64,000 nt of DNA from Muscardinus avellanarius (GCA_963383645.1 OY726557.1:124412223-124476222); one strand, 5' to 3'. Shown: positions 10,691 through 22,683, counted from the stretch's first letter. Numbers and translations are program-made. Notes: generated by a model from the sequence alone, not told the origin.

Positions 10691-11129
10691 AATGTCCATT
10701 GTTTTAATCAACTGGATTGGTGGAAATTTGCTACAGCAGCCATAGGCAAGTAATGAGAGTCCAAGACAATGAATGCTTTATCATGAGCTCCTTGCAAAGA
10801 AGAGCTCCCCTGCTGCTTAAACAAACCTACGTACAAGCTAATGCAGGCCAAGAGACTGGGAAACTGAGGCCACAGGTAGTGCAGGATCAAAGCTAAACAC
10901 TATGGTGAAGGTGTGGAAATGTGAGAGGTAAGGAAAAGTCATAGTGTAGGAATAACAAAAAGGTCATGGATCCATGCTTGTCTTTGAAAATGAAACTAAC
11001 TCATTGAAATGTATTCTTTAAAATACTTTATATTTTGTACAAAGGATAATTTGTACTTAATGTTAATCATCTGACTTGGTGTCTTTTGACCCTTATAATG
11101 TTAACTTAAATATTATATTCTGCTTTTTG
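10691..11129. other. Intergenic, nothing recognised
   Basis: No gene or repeat recognised. Confidence 0.4.
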
Positions 11130-11342
11130 ACAATTTTTTTTTCAGGTCTGGGGATGAAATCCAGTGGCATTCAACCTCCGAGCTACACCCTCTGCCCTAT
11201 TTTTTATTCTTTATTTTGAAACAGGGTCTCACTGAGTTGCAAAGGGCCTCACTAAGTAGCTGAGGTCTGCAAACCATGATCCACCAGTCTCAAATTCCCG
11301 AATGTTGGGATCACAAGCGTGCGCCACCATGCCTAGCTTTGA
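11130..11342 (-). mobile_element. B1-dID SINE
   Basis: Full dimer, minus strand. Its B1 half is of the TCACTGAGTTGCAAAGGGCC subtype also seen at 19910, 30265 and 35835. Confidence 0.85.
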
Positions 11343-11384
11343 CAATTTTAAGTATGATATACTTAAATTTAATCTTTCTTTTTT

Positions 11385-11578
11385 TCATTTTTTTTTTGTG
11401 TGTGTATTTCTAGGACTGAACTCAGATGTGAGCTACATCCCTAGCTCTTTTTAGTTTTTTTTTTTTTTTTTTTTTAAACAGAGTTTCACTAAGTTGCTGA
11501 GACTGGCCTCAAACTGCAATTCTCCCTGTCTCAGCCTTCAAAGTACTGGGATTATAGGTAAGCATCACCAAGCCAAAC
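11385..11578 (-). mobile_element. B1-dID SINE
   Basis: Full but diverged dimer, minus strand, with a long T-run in the linker. Confidence 0.8.
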
Positions 11579-11584
11579 ATAAGA

Positions 11585-11720
11585 AAGAGAAAGGAGGAGG
11601 GAAGGAAGTAGGAATTGGGGAAGGGCTAATTGAGTGATTTGTGCATGTATTCCTCTACCATCTGGTACCCCATTAAGATGTATGACTACAATGCACCAAT
11701 AAAAAATTTAAAATATAAAA
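11585..11720 (+). mobile_element. L1 3' end fragment
   Basis: A G-rich tract, then GACTACAATGCACCAATAAA and an A-rich tail: the common L1 3'UTR of this genome, 5'-truncated to about 130 bp. Confidence 0.75.
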
Positions 11721-12205
11721 TTTGAAAAAATAATTAAACCAAGAATTTCCCTAAGGTGACTTAGCCAGCTACTTCCATATCACATATCTTCACACTGAAT
11801 AAAACACTGGTCTCCAAGAACACTAGGATAGTAACTGAATGTACATGCAAACTCATTCATACACTCTTATCCTGACACTTAGAAAAACACTTCTTCCCAT
11901 ATAACCACACCATCCTTGGTTTCCAAAAGTAGAAAAAAAATAGTTTTATCATAATAGAAAAAATTGAGTGCTTATTTGTCCTCACTCTTCTATCAACTCC
12001 TATTTCCTTGAAGCATATTAGAAAACTGTTTTGCTTGATAATGTTCAAAAATATCTTGATTGTTATCAAGCATAGAATATATATTTTGTCAATAATGATG
12101 AGTTGACTTTTTGAAAGACAGAAAGAAATTACACAAAGCCTATGACAGCTTCTCATCTGGTTTAATTTTTTCTTACTCCCCATGAGAACCAACTCTATCA
12201 GGTGA

Positions 12206-13132
12206 CTACCTTCCCCCAACCACTTTTCTCAGTGCATTCTTCACGTCCTTGTTCCTCAGGCTGTAGATCAGGGGATTGAGCATGGGGATCACTGTGGTAT
12301 AGAACACAGAGGACACCTTCTCCTGTTCCATAGTATTGCTGGATGGGGGCTTGAAATACATGAACGTTATAGACCCAAAAAAGATGCCCACGGCCATGAG
12401 ATGGGAGCTGCAAGTGCTGAAGGCCTTGGAACGTCCCTCAGTGGTGCGGATGCGGAGGATACTAGAGAGGATGAAAGTGTAAGAGATGAGGACAGCCAGT
12501 GTGGGCGCCAGGGTATTCACTCCTCCAATAATAAATAGCAGGATTTCGTTGATGTGGGTGCTGGAGCAAGACAGGGTCAGCAAGGGCAGAATATCACAAA
12601 AGTAATGACTGACGACATGAGATCTACAGAAGGACAGCATTGACATGCGGGTAGTGTGGACCGTGGCCCCAAAAAACCCCAGAGTGTACACCACAACCAT
12701 CATTATATAGCAGACCCGGTGGGACATGACAATATTGTAGAGCAGCGGGCTGCAGATAGCAACATAGCGGTCATATGCCATGGCTGTCAGAAGGTAGCCT
12801 TCTGCAATTACGAAAATAAGGAAGAAGTAGAGCTGAGTCATGCACTCCAGAAAGGAGATGATATTCTTCTCCGAAATGAAGTTCACCAACATCTTTGGGG
12901 TGATGACAGAGGAATAGCAGAGGTCAATGAAGGACAAATGACTAAGAAAATAATACATGGGAGAGTGGAGTTGAGAACTGATCCCAATTAAAAGGATCAT
13001 TCCCAGGTTCCCCACCACCGTGGCCACATATATGCTCAGAAACAGGAGGAAGAGTGGCAGTTGAAGCTCTGGTCGTTGTGTTAGTCCTTGAAGAATAAAA
13101 TAGGTCACTGAAGAATGATTTGAAGTACTCAT
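12206..13132 (-). CDS. Olfactory receptor, OR8D-like, intact (308 aa)
   Basis: Seven-helix class A GPCR of olfactory cilia, coupling odorant binding to G(olf). One uninterrupted exon. Visible landmarks are the N-glycosylation site NHS at 5-7, GN in TM1 (41-42), PMYYFL (58-63), [10 protein letters not shown] at the end of TM3 (118-127), SY in TM5 (217-218), KAFSTCSSH at TM6 (236-244) and PMLNPLIY in TM7 (283-290). C97 and C179 can form the usual disulfide. [16 protein letters not shown] and the C-terminal [12 protein letters not shown] point to subfamily 8D. The length is typical of the family. The ATG sits 17 bases after a good splice acceptor (CTTATTTATTCCTCTAG), matching an upstream non-coding exon. 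Orthology to a single human OR8D gene is not claimed. Confidence 0.96.
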   Translation of the reverse strand: MSTSNHSSVTYFILQGLTQRPELQLPLFLLFLSIYVATVVGNLGMILLIGISSQLHSPMYYFLSHLSFIDLCYSSVITPKMLVNFISEKNIISFLECMTQLYFFLIFVIAEGYLLTAMAYDRYVAICSPLLYNIVMSHRVCYIMMVVVYTLGFFGATVHTTRMSMLSFCRSHVVSHYFCDILPLLTLSCSSTHINEILLFIIGGVNTLAPTLAVLISYTFILSSILRIRTTEGRSKAFSTCSSHLMAVGIFFGSITFMYFKPPSSNTMEQEKVSSVFYTTVIPMLNPLIYSLRNKDVKNALRKVVGGR

Positions 13133-13148
13133 TTCTTATAAAATATTA

Positions 13149-13170
13149 CCTAGAGGAATAAATAAGACAT
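13149..13170 (-). promoter_or_regulatory. Splice acceptor of the OR8D-like coding exon
   Basis: On the minus strand a pyrimidine tract ending TTCCTCTAG precedes a 17-nt leader and the ATG. OR genes commonly splice non-coding 5' exons to a site just upstream of the start codon. The donor exon was not identified. Confidence 0.6.
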
Positions 13171-13309
13171 AAGGAGAGCATTAGACTTATTTTCAAGTTC
13201 CCAAAGCATGAGTGTATGTCACTCTTGGCTGTTTTTGTCCCTGAAACGTCATCTGTCTCATAACTTCATCTTTTACAGGGGCTTTAATTTTAATTTTTAT
13301 TGTATTGTG

Positions 13310-13520
13310 TGTATGAGTGCATGTGTGTTGCTGGGAATTGAACCCAGGGGCATGCTACCTCTGATTTTCACCCCAGCCCTATTTTATTCTTTATTTTAAA
13401 GCAAGGTCTTACTAAGTTGCTGGCACCCCAATTGTTGAGGCTAGCCTTAAACTTGTGATCCTCCTATCATAGCCTCCTAAGTATTGGGATTTACAGGCGT
13501 GTGCCATCACACCTGACTCT
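13310..13520 (-). mobile_element. B1-dID SINE
   Basis: Full dimer, minus strand, in the presumed 5' intron of the OR8D-like gene. Confidence 0.85.
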
Positions 13521-15249
13521 TTCTAGGCCTTCTTAAAAGCCTGAGGACAAAGACTCTGAATGTAACCCAGAGCCGTGGCACACTCAGACCCTACCATGCT
13601 GAGTGCTCCTCTCTAAGCAGTGCCCTGCCATTTTGTCCCCAGGCTTAAGCCCCTAAATGCTTCACTTTGAGAAAAAGCACAAATTTGCCAGAGCTAAATA
13701 TCTTTTTTTCTTACCATTAAAACAAGGCACCTTTCTCTCGTAATCTAAGATAGCATATGCCAATAGAACCTTCAAACCTGGGACTACAGGATGTCCAGTC
13801 TAGTTGTGATAATATAAAAACATCCATTTGAATTCCCCACCCACTTCCATGAATCAAAATCATTAGCATTCTCTAAAACTGAAGACTAAGAAACATAAAA
13901 TAGGTCTGTAAAAAGTCTGTGAATACAAAAATACCTTATAGAAATGGCTATTATCACTTCAAACCCTCATTCTCTCAATTCTGATTAATAAAGGAAAAGC
14001 CTGAGTGGGCTAGGATGTTCTTTTCAGTGTGCATTTGATTGACATTGTAGTGCCAAAAACTTCTCTCAACTATAGTTTGGGTTTTTCTTTTCCAGAAACA
14101 ACAAAGAAACAGGGATAACTATGAGTTGCAATACCTGTAAATATTAAATATTAATGAGTTTTAATATCTGTAAATATTAAATATCAGTAAACCAGTGCTT
14201 CTCCCAATGGCCCTTTTCTCCTGTCCATCATCAAAGCCAAACACTCACTGACAATTCTTTAAAGGTTGTTAAATCAGAATTGCATATTTTCTTGTATATT
14301 GACTTAGTTTCCCCTAAAGTTCAAGCAGAGATAAAACATTATTCATTACCTTAGCAACCAAGATAACTAGTGTTTCACTGGGACATTTGAATATTATAAA
14401 ATGTTCTTTTAATACATGAAACTCAAGAGAGAAATATGGAGTGTCTTGCTACCTGTATCTTGATAAGGGTTTAAATTCTCCTTTTCAAAAATGAGGAAAA
14501 ATACCAATGAAAAACAATTACATAAATAAAGTAACATATATTTTGTTCTTATTTTTCATGAAAAGCATTTTTACAATCACAAACAAAAGCTATGAAAATG
14601 TACTGCAATATATTTTCTCTATAAACTTACTACAACATGTTAAGGAGCCTCATATTTGTGTTGATTTTAAGGGTGAATTAGATAAAATGTCGTCTCCAAG
14701 AACAAATGAGAAGAGAGCTACATCTCTGCATTCAGGACATCCAAGAAATACCATTGACAATGGCCATGAAATTGGACCATTTTTAGAAGGATGCTCTGGG
14801 TCTGTTCGATGAACCAAGTGAACCAGCTAACAAATTACTTTTTGTGTGTGCAGTTTGGATTCAATTTTATTTAGTGAGCACCACATGTTTTGATAAGCTT
14901 GCATGTCACTGACTACATTTCCTTTTATAGTTCCAAATCTTTTCTACTAGGAAGTGTTGTCCAGAAGCCAAAAATACAGTACATCTATCTCTCTTTGACT
15001 AAAGAGATGTTTCTGCTGATTTCAAGACTAACACTTCTGATTTATAAGAGTTAACAAAACACATTAGTTTATGCTTTGACAGAGCCCAGCAGATTGAGAA
15101 AAGCAACAGATGGATGGTAATAATTTACTCATCAGGAAATATTTATGTGCTGACTTAAAACCTCAACATTACAAAAAAACTAAATAAAATTTTAAAAAAT
15201 CCTTTAAAAACCAATAATAAGTATCACAATGCCCATTTATTCAAGACCA
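13521..15249. other. Intergenic or 5' intron of the OR8D-like gene
   Basis: No repeat family is clearly recognised. 14120-14190 has a short imperfect tandem (TGTAAATATTAAATAT twice). The 101-codon frame at 14507-14812 has no recognisable domain. The promoter of the OR8D-like gene may lie here, but no TATA or EBF site is convincing. Confidence 0.4.
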
Positions 15250-15890
15250 TTCTTTTATCAGTCCACAGTTGTGCTTGTCATTTTTCAATAGTGTATCATT
15301 CAATCTCTATGTATTTAAATAGTTTCTTTTGGGTTTCCTGTTGTTAATTTCTACTTTCATTCCATTATAGTCTGAAAAGATGCAGGGAATTATATTACAT
15401 CTTTTGAATTTGCTGGTGCTTGCTTTGTAGCCCATGATGTGATCTATTTTGGAGAAGGTTTCATAGGCTGTTGAGAAGAATGTGTATTCTGTTGTTCCTG
15501 ATTGAAATATTCTGTATAGCTGGGGGTGGTGGCACATGCTTATAATCCCTGCGCTTGGGAGGCAGAGATAGGAGGACCGTGCAGGTTCGAAGCCAGACGC
15601 GCTGGCTTAGGAGACCCTGTTTCCAAATAAAAACTATAAAATAGGTCTGGGAGTGTAGCTCGGAGGTAGAGGTAGAAGGGCTTCCAAGAACGCCAGTACC
15701 ACCAAAAAATAAAAAAAAGAAGAAATATTCTGTATATGTCTATTAGGTCCATCTGGTTTATAGTTTTCATTAGTTCTGAAGAGTCTTTACTTATCTTTTG
15801 CCTTGAAGATTGATCCAGTGGTGTGAGAGGTGTGTTGAAATCTCCCAATATTTTTGTATTTTGGTCTATTTGAGATCTGATGTCCAGTTA
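15250..15890 (-). mobile_element. L1 ORF2 endonuclease-region fragment, split by a SINE
   Basis: On the plus strand this is the complement of L1 ORF2 just before the reverse transcriptase (CTATTAGGTCCATCTGGTTT and TCTCCCAATATTTTTG are hallmarks). It is old, with several stops. A SINE at 15518-15721 splits it. Confidence 0.8.
15518..15721 (+). mobile_element. B1-dID SINE with target duplication
   Basis: Full plus-strand dimer inserted in the L1 fragment. GAAATATTCTGTAT occurs on both sides (about 15505-15518 and 15722-15736), a clear target duplication that marks a fairly recent insertion. Confidence 0.9.
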
Positions 15891-16699
15891 TATCATGTGA
15901 AAAACACATAAATACACCAAATAGCTGATTTACATGACAATTATTGACTCATCACCAAAAGAACATGTTTTTAATGTCAATATCTTCAACCTAAAACTCC
16001 AGGAAAGCATGAAATGAAATACTTAAATTTCTTTTCAAAATAATTCAGTAAGTTACACTGAAGATGAGAGAAATAAGGTATTTGTTTATGTGAGATTTCA
16101 CTGAAAATGAATTGTTAATTACATCAAATATCAGTGAAAATAAACAACTGCCATTTTTCTAGGTGATATGATTCCTGTAGGGAGAGAATAAAATATTCTT
16201 TTGTTTCTTTTGCAATTTCTTCTCCCCCCCTCTTTGGTGAATTACAATTTTATTTCTTTAAAGCCATGCAATGAAGCTGTATCTTGAAACAGAAAAGTGC
16301 TTGCTCCCACCCTTGAGAAATGTAAGTGCATATCCAATAAAAGTATTTGTATCATTATCTATTCAAGAATGTAAGAATATATTCAGCTCACCAGAAACTT
16401 AGGTTATCTATGAAATATAAAGTGTTTAAATAATAAAATATGCACATACAGAAGTATATGTGTATCTAATTAGAATAAAAATAAAATTTGAATTTTTGCT
16501 TCTTTTATTTAACATAAATTTATAACAATTCTCAAAAATTCCTACTTCTTAAACATGTGACTATTTAGAATATTAATCTGTTGTTTTCTCCCATCAAAAA
16601 GATGGCTTAATTAAAATTTACCTAAACTAACATGTTAAAGGCTATAGCTATGGAATTATAGGTATTGAATAAGTCTGTGTTCTCACTTATCATGATGTA
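15891..16699. other. Intergenic, AT-rich
   Basis: Nothing coding. It may contain undetected old L1. Confidence 0.35.
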
Positions 16700-17245
16700 A
16701 TTTTGTTTAAGAGACAAGAATACTACAGCAGTACATGTATAATCATGTTTGAAGCAGCACAGTTTATGAGAACCAAATTATGGAACCAACCCAGGTGTTC
16801 AACAACAAATGAATGGATAAAAGAAATCTGGCGTATACATATTATAGAATGCTACTCAACTATTAAAAGAATAAAATCATGTTATTTGCAGGAGCAATTA
16901 ATGGAACTAGAGAATATCGTGTTAATTTAGATCAACCAGTTTCATAAAATCAAAGGTTATATGTTTTCTCTCATTGGTAGGAGCTCGGGAGAAAATAGAA
17001 AACAAAAGGGACTTTAAGTAAAGTGAAGAGAGATTAGTGGAATAGTGGGAGGGGTTGAAAAAGGAATTTGAGGAGGATAAAAAGTAGGATTGATGAATAA
17101 AATAGTTCAAATAGTGCTATGTCTGTATATGAAGGTGTCACCAATGTCACTAACATGTACAAAGGGGAAAGAGGGAAGCAGGATGAGATCCAGAAGGAAA
17201 CAAACAAAGTGATGCATAATTACAATGCAGTAATAAAAGCATAAA
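16700..17245 (+). mobile_element. L1 3' end, 5'-truncated
   Basis: Contains the hallmark L1 stretch AACCAACCCAGGTGTTCAAC followed by AATGAATGGATAAAAGAAAT. It continues through a purine-rich 3'UTR to ATAATTACAATGCAGTAATA and an A-rich tail. This is a different 3'UTR subtype from the chimeric copies. Confidence 0.85.
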
Positions 17246-18624
17246 AAGATAAATAATAAATTTGGCTGGACATCAGAATCTCAAATACCATTGCAGCTCT
17301 TCCTTTGGTCTCTGATGAAGCTGGTACTTTTTCCAAGAGAAGTCAAAGAATTCAATCTTATGGATAGAGAATAAAATCTATCTTTTCATAGGATTTAAGA
17401 ACAATGGGAAAGATGTATTCAGGTGTGTGATACTTTATTCCAATCAAAGTACAGAACACTGATACACTTTCATCAGAATAAAATAATTGTTCATTTCAAA
17501 TCTTGTTTCCCATGATCAAATAATGCCATAGATAGAAAGGCTTGTTATCTGCAGATAGAGGGCTGAGTACCAGTATGACTCCACTTCTTACTGTAGGGTC
17601 TGTGTGTTAAGGGAAAGTCATTTAGCTCAATATTTCTTTATCTATAGAAATATTTGCAAGATCTTCACAGACCTCTGCATATTTTAAAACACTGTGTACC
17701 CTCAGTTACTCTTTTATTATTTTTACATTTATAAAATAACTTCTGAGTTGTTTTTCTGATTGACTAAACAGTTCCCCAGAGCAGCTAGTACCTTTATCCA
17801 GGGCTATAGAAGGGGAAGTAAATGAGTGTATGCACTGCTCAAGATCATCAGAAAATCAGTGTTTGTTCCCACTCTCACCAAGGGAGCACTCTCTTTCAAA
17901 TGGAAAAGCAAAACTTTTAAATTATCTTTCAAGAAGCACAGAAATCAAGAAATTTCTGGGGTTCTTACAGTGACCTTGGAAGAATTGTCAGGACTTGGCT
18001 ACATCTTGCAGATTGTGAATAACAGGGCACTGTGATTTGGGTTTAAAATGCAGTTGTATTGTTATTATGAAAGCTCTGTCACTGCGCTTAGGGACATTAA
18101 GGCAATAAATGACCCAGACAAGCACTGGAAGCAACAGGAGGATGAGATCATCAAGTATTACCAACCTATCCAAGCACAGTGACCATTACACATCTAAAAT
18201 AATCTGGATCACTTCTCAAATGTTGGCAGTGATGATTAAAAGCCCACTCACAACCTAAGGTAAATAACTTAGTAGTACAATCTCCTGCTGTGCCTGGATA
18301 CAATTTAACTAGCAAAAGCCATCCACAAGAGAAAGAACTTCTAGATAAGCCAATCTCACAGATATTGGTACAACAGGACATTAAAATCTTGGGCTCTGCA
18401 AGATTTGTTTGACCCATGAGTAGTTCTGGCAGGAAATACACTGAAATTTAATCTTGGGCAGTCAAGGAACTAAATCAAATTAGAATTAACAGACTTAAGA
18501 AATTAAATCAACTAGAGTATACACAAAGAGAAAAAAGTATATATTAAGGATGACCCTTTTTCAGTCAAAGTTTTCAAAACAGTTGGCCATTTGAAATGTA
18601 TGATTTTGTAGTCACAAAAAAATA
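17246..18624. other. Intergenic, MIR-like trace, no gene
   Basis: 17555-17655 resembles a plus-strand MIR (AAAGTCATTTAGCTCAATAT, then TTCTTTATCTATAGAA). The open frames at 17826, 17988 and 18166 match no known family. Confidence 0.4.
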
Positions 18625-18627
18625 ACT

Positions 18628-18842
18628 GAAAAAGCCAGGCATAGTGGCACATTCTTGTAATCTCAGCATTTGGGAGGCTGAGAAAGTGAAGCTTGAGCTT
18701 TGCAGACAGCCTCTGCTACTTAGTGAGGCCCTCTGCAAGTCAGTGAGACCTTGTTTCAAAACAAAGAATCAAAAATAGGACCCGGGTGTAGCTCAGAGGT
18801 AGAATGCCCATGAGTTCATTTCCCATCACTGCACACAGAAAA
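18628..18842 (+). mobile_element. B1-dID SINE
   Basis: Full plus-strand dimer (GCCAGGCATAGTGGCACATT at its start). Confidence 0.85.
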
Positions 18843-18927
18843 TAAATAACTGAATACAATCTAAAAAATAAATGAATGCAATAGCCTACTGCTAAGAGTT
18901 TTAATGCCAGTGTGAAACCACAACATC

Positions 18928-19032
18928 TAGAATCTTGGCTTTGCTACTTACCAGTTGTATGATATTGGACAGATCATACTACCTATGACTTAATATCCTC
19001 ATTTGTAAAAGTTGTCTTATAGAAATGTATTT
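18928..19032 (+). mobile_element. MIR SINE fragment
   Basis: CTTGGCTTTGCTACTTACCA, then ATATCCTCATTTGTAAAAGT, matches the MIR core. This is an ancient mammalian SINE. Confidence 0.6.
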
Positions 19033-19519
19033 AAAATAAAACAAGTCAATAGAAGTTTAAAAATATTCAAACCTGGTACATATTAAGTATGGTATGTTTT
19101 ATAATATGAATCTAATATCTTGAAGTATTAAATTTTAATAAAAACATTTTAATAGAACCAATTTAAACACCAGGTGGAATTTATATGACTTGCTGAGAAA
19201 TTGATACCCACTTACCTTAGGACATGAAGCATTATAAACTGAAATCCTATAATATTTGGAGATGTTGCAATGAGACTTAGAAATATGCAATTAATTCCCA
19301 AAGGTTCATAAAATCTCTCAAGATTTAGCTCTGTGTGCAAAACGTAATTAATGAAAAACCAAATAAGATCTCTACGTGATCTCAAAACAACATTTTCTCA
19401 CCCAAGGGATTGATTCTGTTAGCAAAAATCAACAAGAAAGTGATTAGTAGACTTTGTCTAAATGTTATAGGCACTTTAGAATTGACAGTGTTTTGGCAAG
19501 CATTATTCTTCCTATCAGT

Positions 19520-19520
<1 letters not shown>

Positions 19521-19562
<42 letters not shown>
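19521..19562. repeat. (TG)n microsatellite
   Basis: About 21 uninterrupted TG dinucleotides. Confidence 0.97.
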
Positions 19563-19564
<2 letters not shown>

Positions 19565-19796
19565 CTACTCTAGTTGATCTGAGACATAGTTCACTGTCTG
19601 AGTGAAGGCTAGATTTTTCTTGTTTAATAGTTCATCTGCTTTCTGTCATTAAATCAATAAAGAAACACAGTGATTAAATCCTTGCTGCTTTCAAATATGT
19701 AATTTCCCTATTCCTTCCTTGTGCCTCATCATCTGTTTGAGATATAAATGCTATTTTTTTAAGATGGAGTCTTGTTATGTTACCTGGGATGGCCTT

Positions 19797-20178
19797 TTTT
19801 TTTTTTTTTTCAGGGGTGGCGGATCCATTTGGTACTGGGGATTGAACTCAGGGGCCTTCTACCTCTGAACTATATCTCTGCCCTTTTATTTTTATTTTAT
19901 TTTTTAAATATATTTTAGATGACTGAAGATGGAACTTAGGAGCATTCAACCCCTGAGCTACATCCCCTGCCCTATGTTTTATTCTTTATTTTGAAACAGG
20001 GTCTCACTAAGTTACAGAGGGCCTCACTAAGTAGCTGAGGCCGTCTGTGAACCGAGATCCTCTGGTCTCAACCTCCCGAATGCTGGGATTCTAAGCATGT
20101 GCCACCACGCCTGGCTTACTTTTATTTTAAAACAAGGTCTCACTAAGTTTCTGAGACTGCCCTCAAGCCAATGATCCA
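19797..20178 (-). mobile_element. B1-dID SINE with a second SINE nested in its linker
   Basis: The outer minus-strand copy has its ID half at 19797-19905 and its B1 half at about 20119-20178. A complete second copy (about 19908-20118) sits exactly in the A-rich linker between the two halves. Confidence 0.85.
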
Positions 20179-20572
20179 ATAGCATACTGTTAAGAATTTT
20201 AATGTCAGTGCAAAATCAAATCTTGAATTTGCCACTTAACAGAATTATAAGTGGTAGATAACTTCCCTCTCTTGCTCTCTCCTTGCTCGTTTCCTTTTCT
20301 TTCTCTTTATTTTTTTGTTTTGCTGATATTATTAAATATTTACTATAATATCTGTACCTATTCATTTAGGTTGACTTGTTTTTAGTCATTGTATATGCAG
20401 ATAGGACTTTTCCTAAATTGTCTCTTTCTACAGCTTGTTGGACCTATATTAGACCTTTCTTTGTATTTTGTGTCCTATAAATTCTCTTTCATATTGTCTA
20501 CTCTATCAGTTTATGCCTCCAGAATAAACTTTCTCTTCCATCTGTCATACTTCTGTAGGAGGGCCAATTAGA
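20179..20572. other. Intergenic, AT-rich
   Basis: Pyrimidine-rich stretch with no recognised feature. Confidence 0.35.
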
Positions 20573-20583
20573 AGAAAACTGTA
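20573..20583. repeat. Target-site duplication, left (twin-primed L1)
   Basis: AGAAAACTGTA, repeated exactly at 21996-22006. Confidence 0.8.
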
Positions 20584-21995
20584 TATCAACCTCTTTCTCT
20601 ATATTTGGAAAAATTCCTACTATTACTTTGAAAAGATTGTTGATCCCTTTGGTTTCACCTTCTTTTCCCTCCTCTGTACCAAATATTCTTAGGTTAGTTC
20701 TTTTAAGATGGGCCCATATTTCTTCAATATCCAATTCCTGCTGCCAAATTGTTTTTCCTAAGTTACATACTATGTGTTCATTTTTTTGTAGTGATCATAT
20801 TCTAGGAGAAAGATTCTATTTTCCATGTGGTCTAATTGATTGTTTATAGTTTAAATTGATGCCTTCACTTCAATGATTATATCCTTTATTTCTTTCAGAC
20901 TATCTCTAAATTTTTTTTGGAAGTCCTGTATTATTTCTACAGTTACATTCCTGATTTGACCTTCTGGAGATCTCTGCACTTCTGTGTTATCAGGTTCTGT
21001 TATTGTGGGGTTGTGGGAGCTCATTGCTTCCTTGTTATTTCTCCTTCTCATGATTTCAGAAGTTTGTATCTGTTGTTTTTGATAAATTTATCTCAGTCTC
21101 CAGGTGTCAGCTGGCATATCTAAGGGCAAGTTGTATTGTATTCAACAGTGAAATTTGAGTGAGGAGGGAAGTGAAGTCATAAGTGGAAGAATAGGGTAAA
21201 GCCTCAGATATGGTCAAATATAATAAGAGCATGAGTTTGGTAAGGTAGTATATACTAGCAATTACAGATAGTAAAAATGTAGTAGTATTCTAGTAATCAA
21301 TGTAGAGTTTCTGGTAAAGTGATATGAAGTTGATTTAATACAGGACAAGGGAAAGAGAAAAAGAAGAAAAAAGATAGAAAAGGAAGAGAGAGAAGAGAGG
21401 CAAGAAGCTTGGGAGAGGGTTTGGGAAGAGGAAAAAATAGGCATACATACTCATACCCCCCAAAAAGAACAAAAAAAACAAAACAACCATTAACAAATTA
21501 ATGAAACTTTACAAATAAGATTTCCATCAACAGATGAATGGATTATAAAACTGTGGGATATGTACACAATGGAATTTTACTAAGCCATAAAGAAAAACAC
21601 AATTACATCATTTGCAGGGAAATGGGTAGAACTGGAGGATATTATGCTAAGTGAGATTATCAGTCACAAAAAATAAGAAATCAGATGCTTTCTCTAATAT
21701 GTGAAAGCTAGAGAGAAATGGGTAACAGGAAACACTCTAGATGAAGAAGGATATTCTATAGATGAGCAAATAAGGTAACCTAAGGGAATGGAAGAGGAAA
21801 ACTTTCTAAAGCACATGATGTACTTAAACAAACATATCAAAGTCAACCACTAAGCCAAGCATGGGAAGGAGGGAATGGTGTGGGAATTGGGTAAGGGCTA
21901 ATTGGGTGATTGTGCATGTATGTCTCTACCATCTTTTATCCCCTTATATGACTACAATACACCAATAAAAATTAAAATAAATAAATATTTTAAAA
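20584..21995 (+). mobile_element. L1 insertion with inverted 5' part (twin priming)
   Basis: The left part (20584 to about 21480) is an ORF1 N-terminal half and 5'UTR in minus orientation; decayed ORF1 pieces lie at 20734-20585 and 21051-20851. The right part (about 21490 to 21980) is an L1 3' end in plus orientation, from ATGAATGGATTATAAAACTG through the common G-rich 3'UTR to ACACCAATAAAA. An 11-bp target duplication encloses both, so this is one event. Inverted 5' segment plus sense 3' segment is the classical twin-priming outcome. ORF2 is entirely missing, which fits a half-L1-type source or a large deletion at the inversion joint. Confidence 0.75.
20585..21051 (-). pseudogene. Decayed L1 ORF1, N-terminal half
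   Basis: Two open pieces correspond to residues about 1-66 and 106-160 of the intact ORF1 copies (DIEEIWAHLKRTNLRI at the start of the second). A frameshift separates them. The C-terminal half was never copied or was lost. Confidence 0.75.
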
Positions 21996-22006
21996 AGAAA
22001 ACTGTA
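21996..22006. repeat. Target-site duplication, right (twin-primed L1)
   Basis: AGAAAACTGTA, the exact repeat of 20573-20583, directly after the A-rich tail. Confidence 0.8.
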
Positions 22007-22089
22007 GGCACTGTGTTGTATAGTCAACTTTCAGAATTTATTAAACTTAATTTAACCCATTGAAAAACCTCCATTTACAAATAGGATTC

Positions 22090-22300
22090 TCTTCTTTTAT
22101 GTGTGGTTGTGGTACAGAGGATTGACCCAGGATCATTCTACCTCTAACTTACACTCCCAGGCCTTTTTATTTATTTATTTATTTTTTAATTTAAAACAGG
22201 GTCTCATTAATTTGCTGATGTTGGCCTCAAACCTGTGATCCTCCTGCCTCAGCTTCTCAAATACTAAAATTACAGGCATGTGCCACTATATTCAGTAGAT
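22090..22300 (-). mobile_element. B1-dID SINE
   Basis: Full diverged dimer, minus strand, with an ATTT run in the linker. Confidence 0.8.
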
Positions 22301-22337
22301 TTTCTTCTTTTTAAAGCTGAATTAATTCTACTGTATA

Positions 22338-22387
<50 letters not shown>

Positions 22388-22397
22388 GTACGCACTG
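22338..22397. repeat. (TG)n then alternating CG/CA tract
   Basis: About 18 TG units pass directly into GCGCGCGCGCACGCGTACGC. The whole 60 bp alternates purine and pyrimidine almost perfectly, the best left-handed (Z) DNA-forming sequence in the window. Confidence 0.9.
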
Positions 22398-22620
22398 CAT
22401 TTTGTTTATTCATTGCTTCTACATGGTGGCTATTGTGAATCATGCTGCAATAAACATGGGAGTGTAAATATCTCTCTTTGAGATTCTAATTTAAGTTTAT
22501 TTGGATATATTCCCAGAAATTGGATTGCCGGTAATGTGGGCGTTTCACATTTAATATTATGAGGAACTTCTATGCTGCTTCTCTCGTGTTTTTCTAACAT
22601 GTTCCTATAATGTGCAAACC
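22398..22620 (-). mobile_element. Old L1 3' region fragment
   Basis: The plus strand reads GGCTATTGTGAATCATGCTG, then CAATAAACATGGGAGTG and GGATATATTCCCAGAAATTG, the complement of the familiar old L1 3' portion. Confidence 0.8.
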
Positions 22621-22683
22621 CCTACATAGGCATTGCCAAGCTGTGGACTGAGAATAACACGAAGCCCTGAAATAAAATCTCAC

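Noticed and set aside
12656..12991. Plus-strand open frame across the OR8D-like gene (also 27411-27956, 39545-39772, 58337-58564)
   Set aside because: These are antisense shadows of OR coding exons; the OR frames carry all family motifs and the shadows carry none.
14507..14812. 101-codon plus-strand frame
   Set aside because: AT-rich, no domain, no splice or Kozak support; probably chance.
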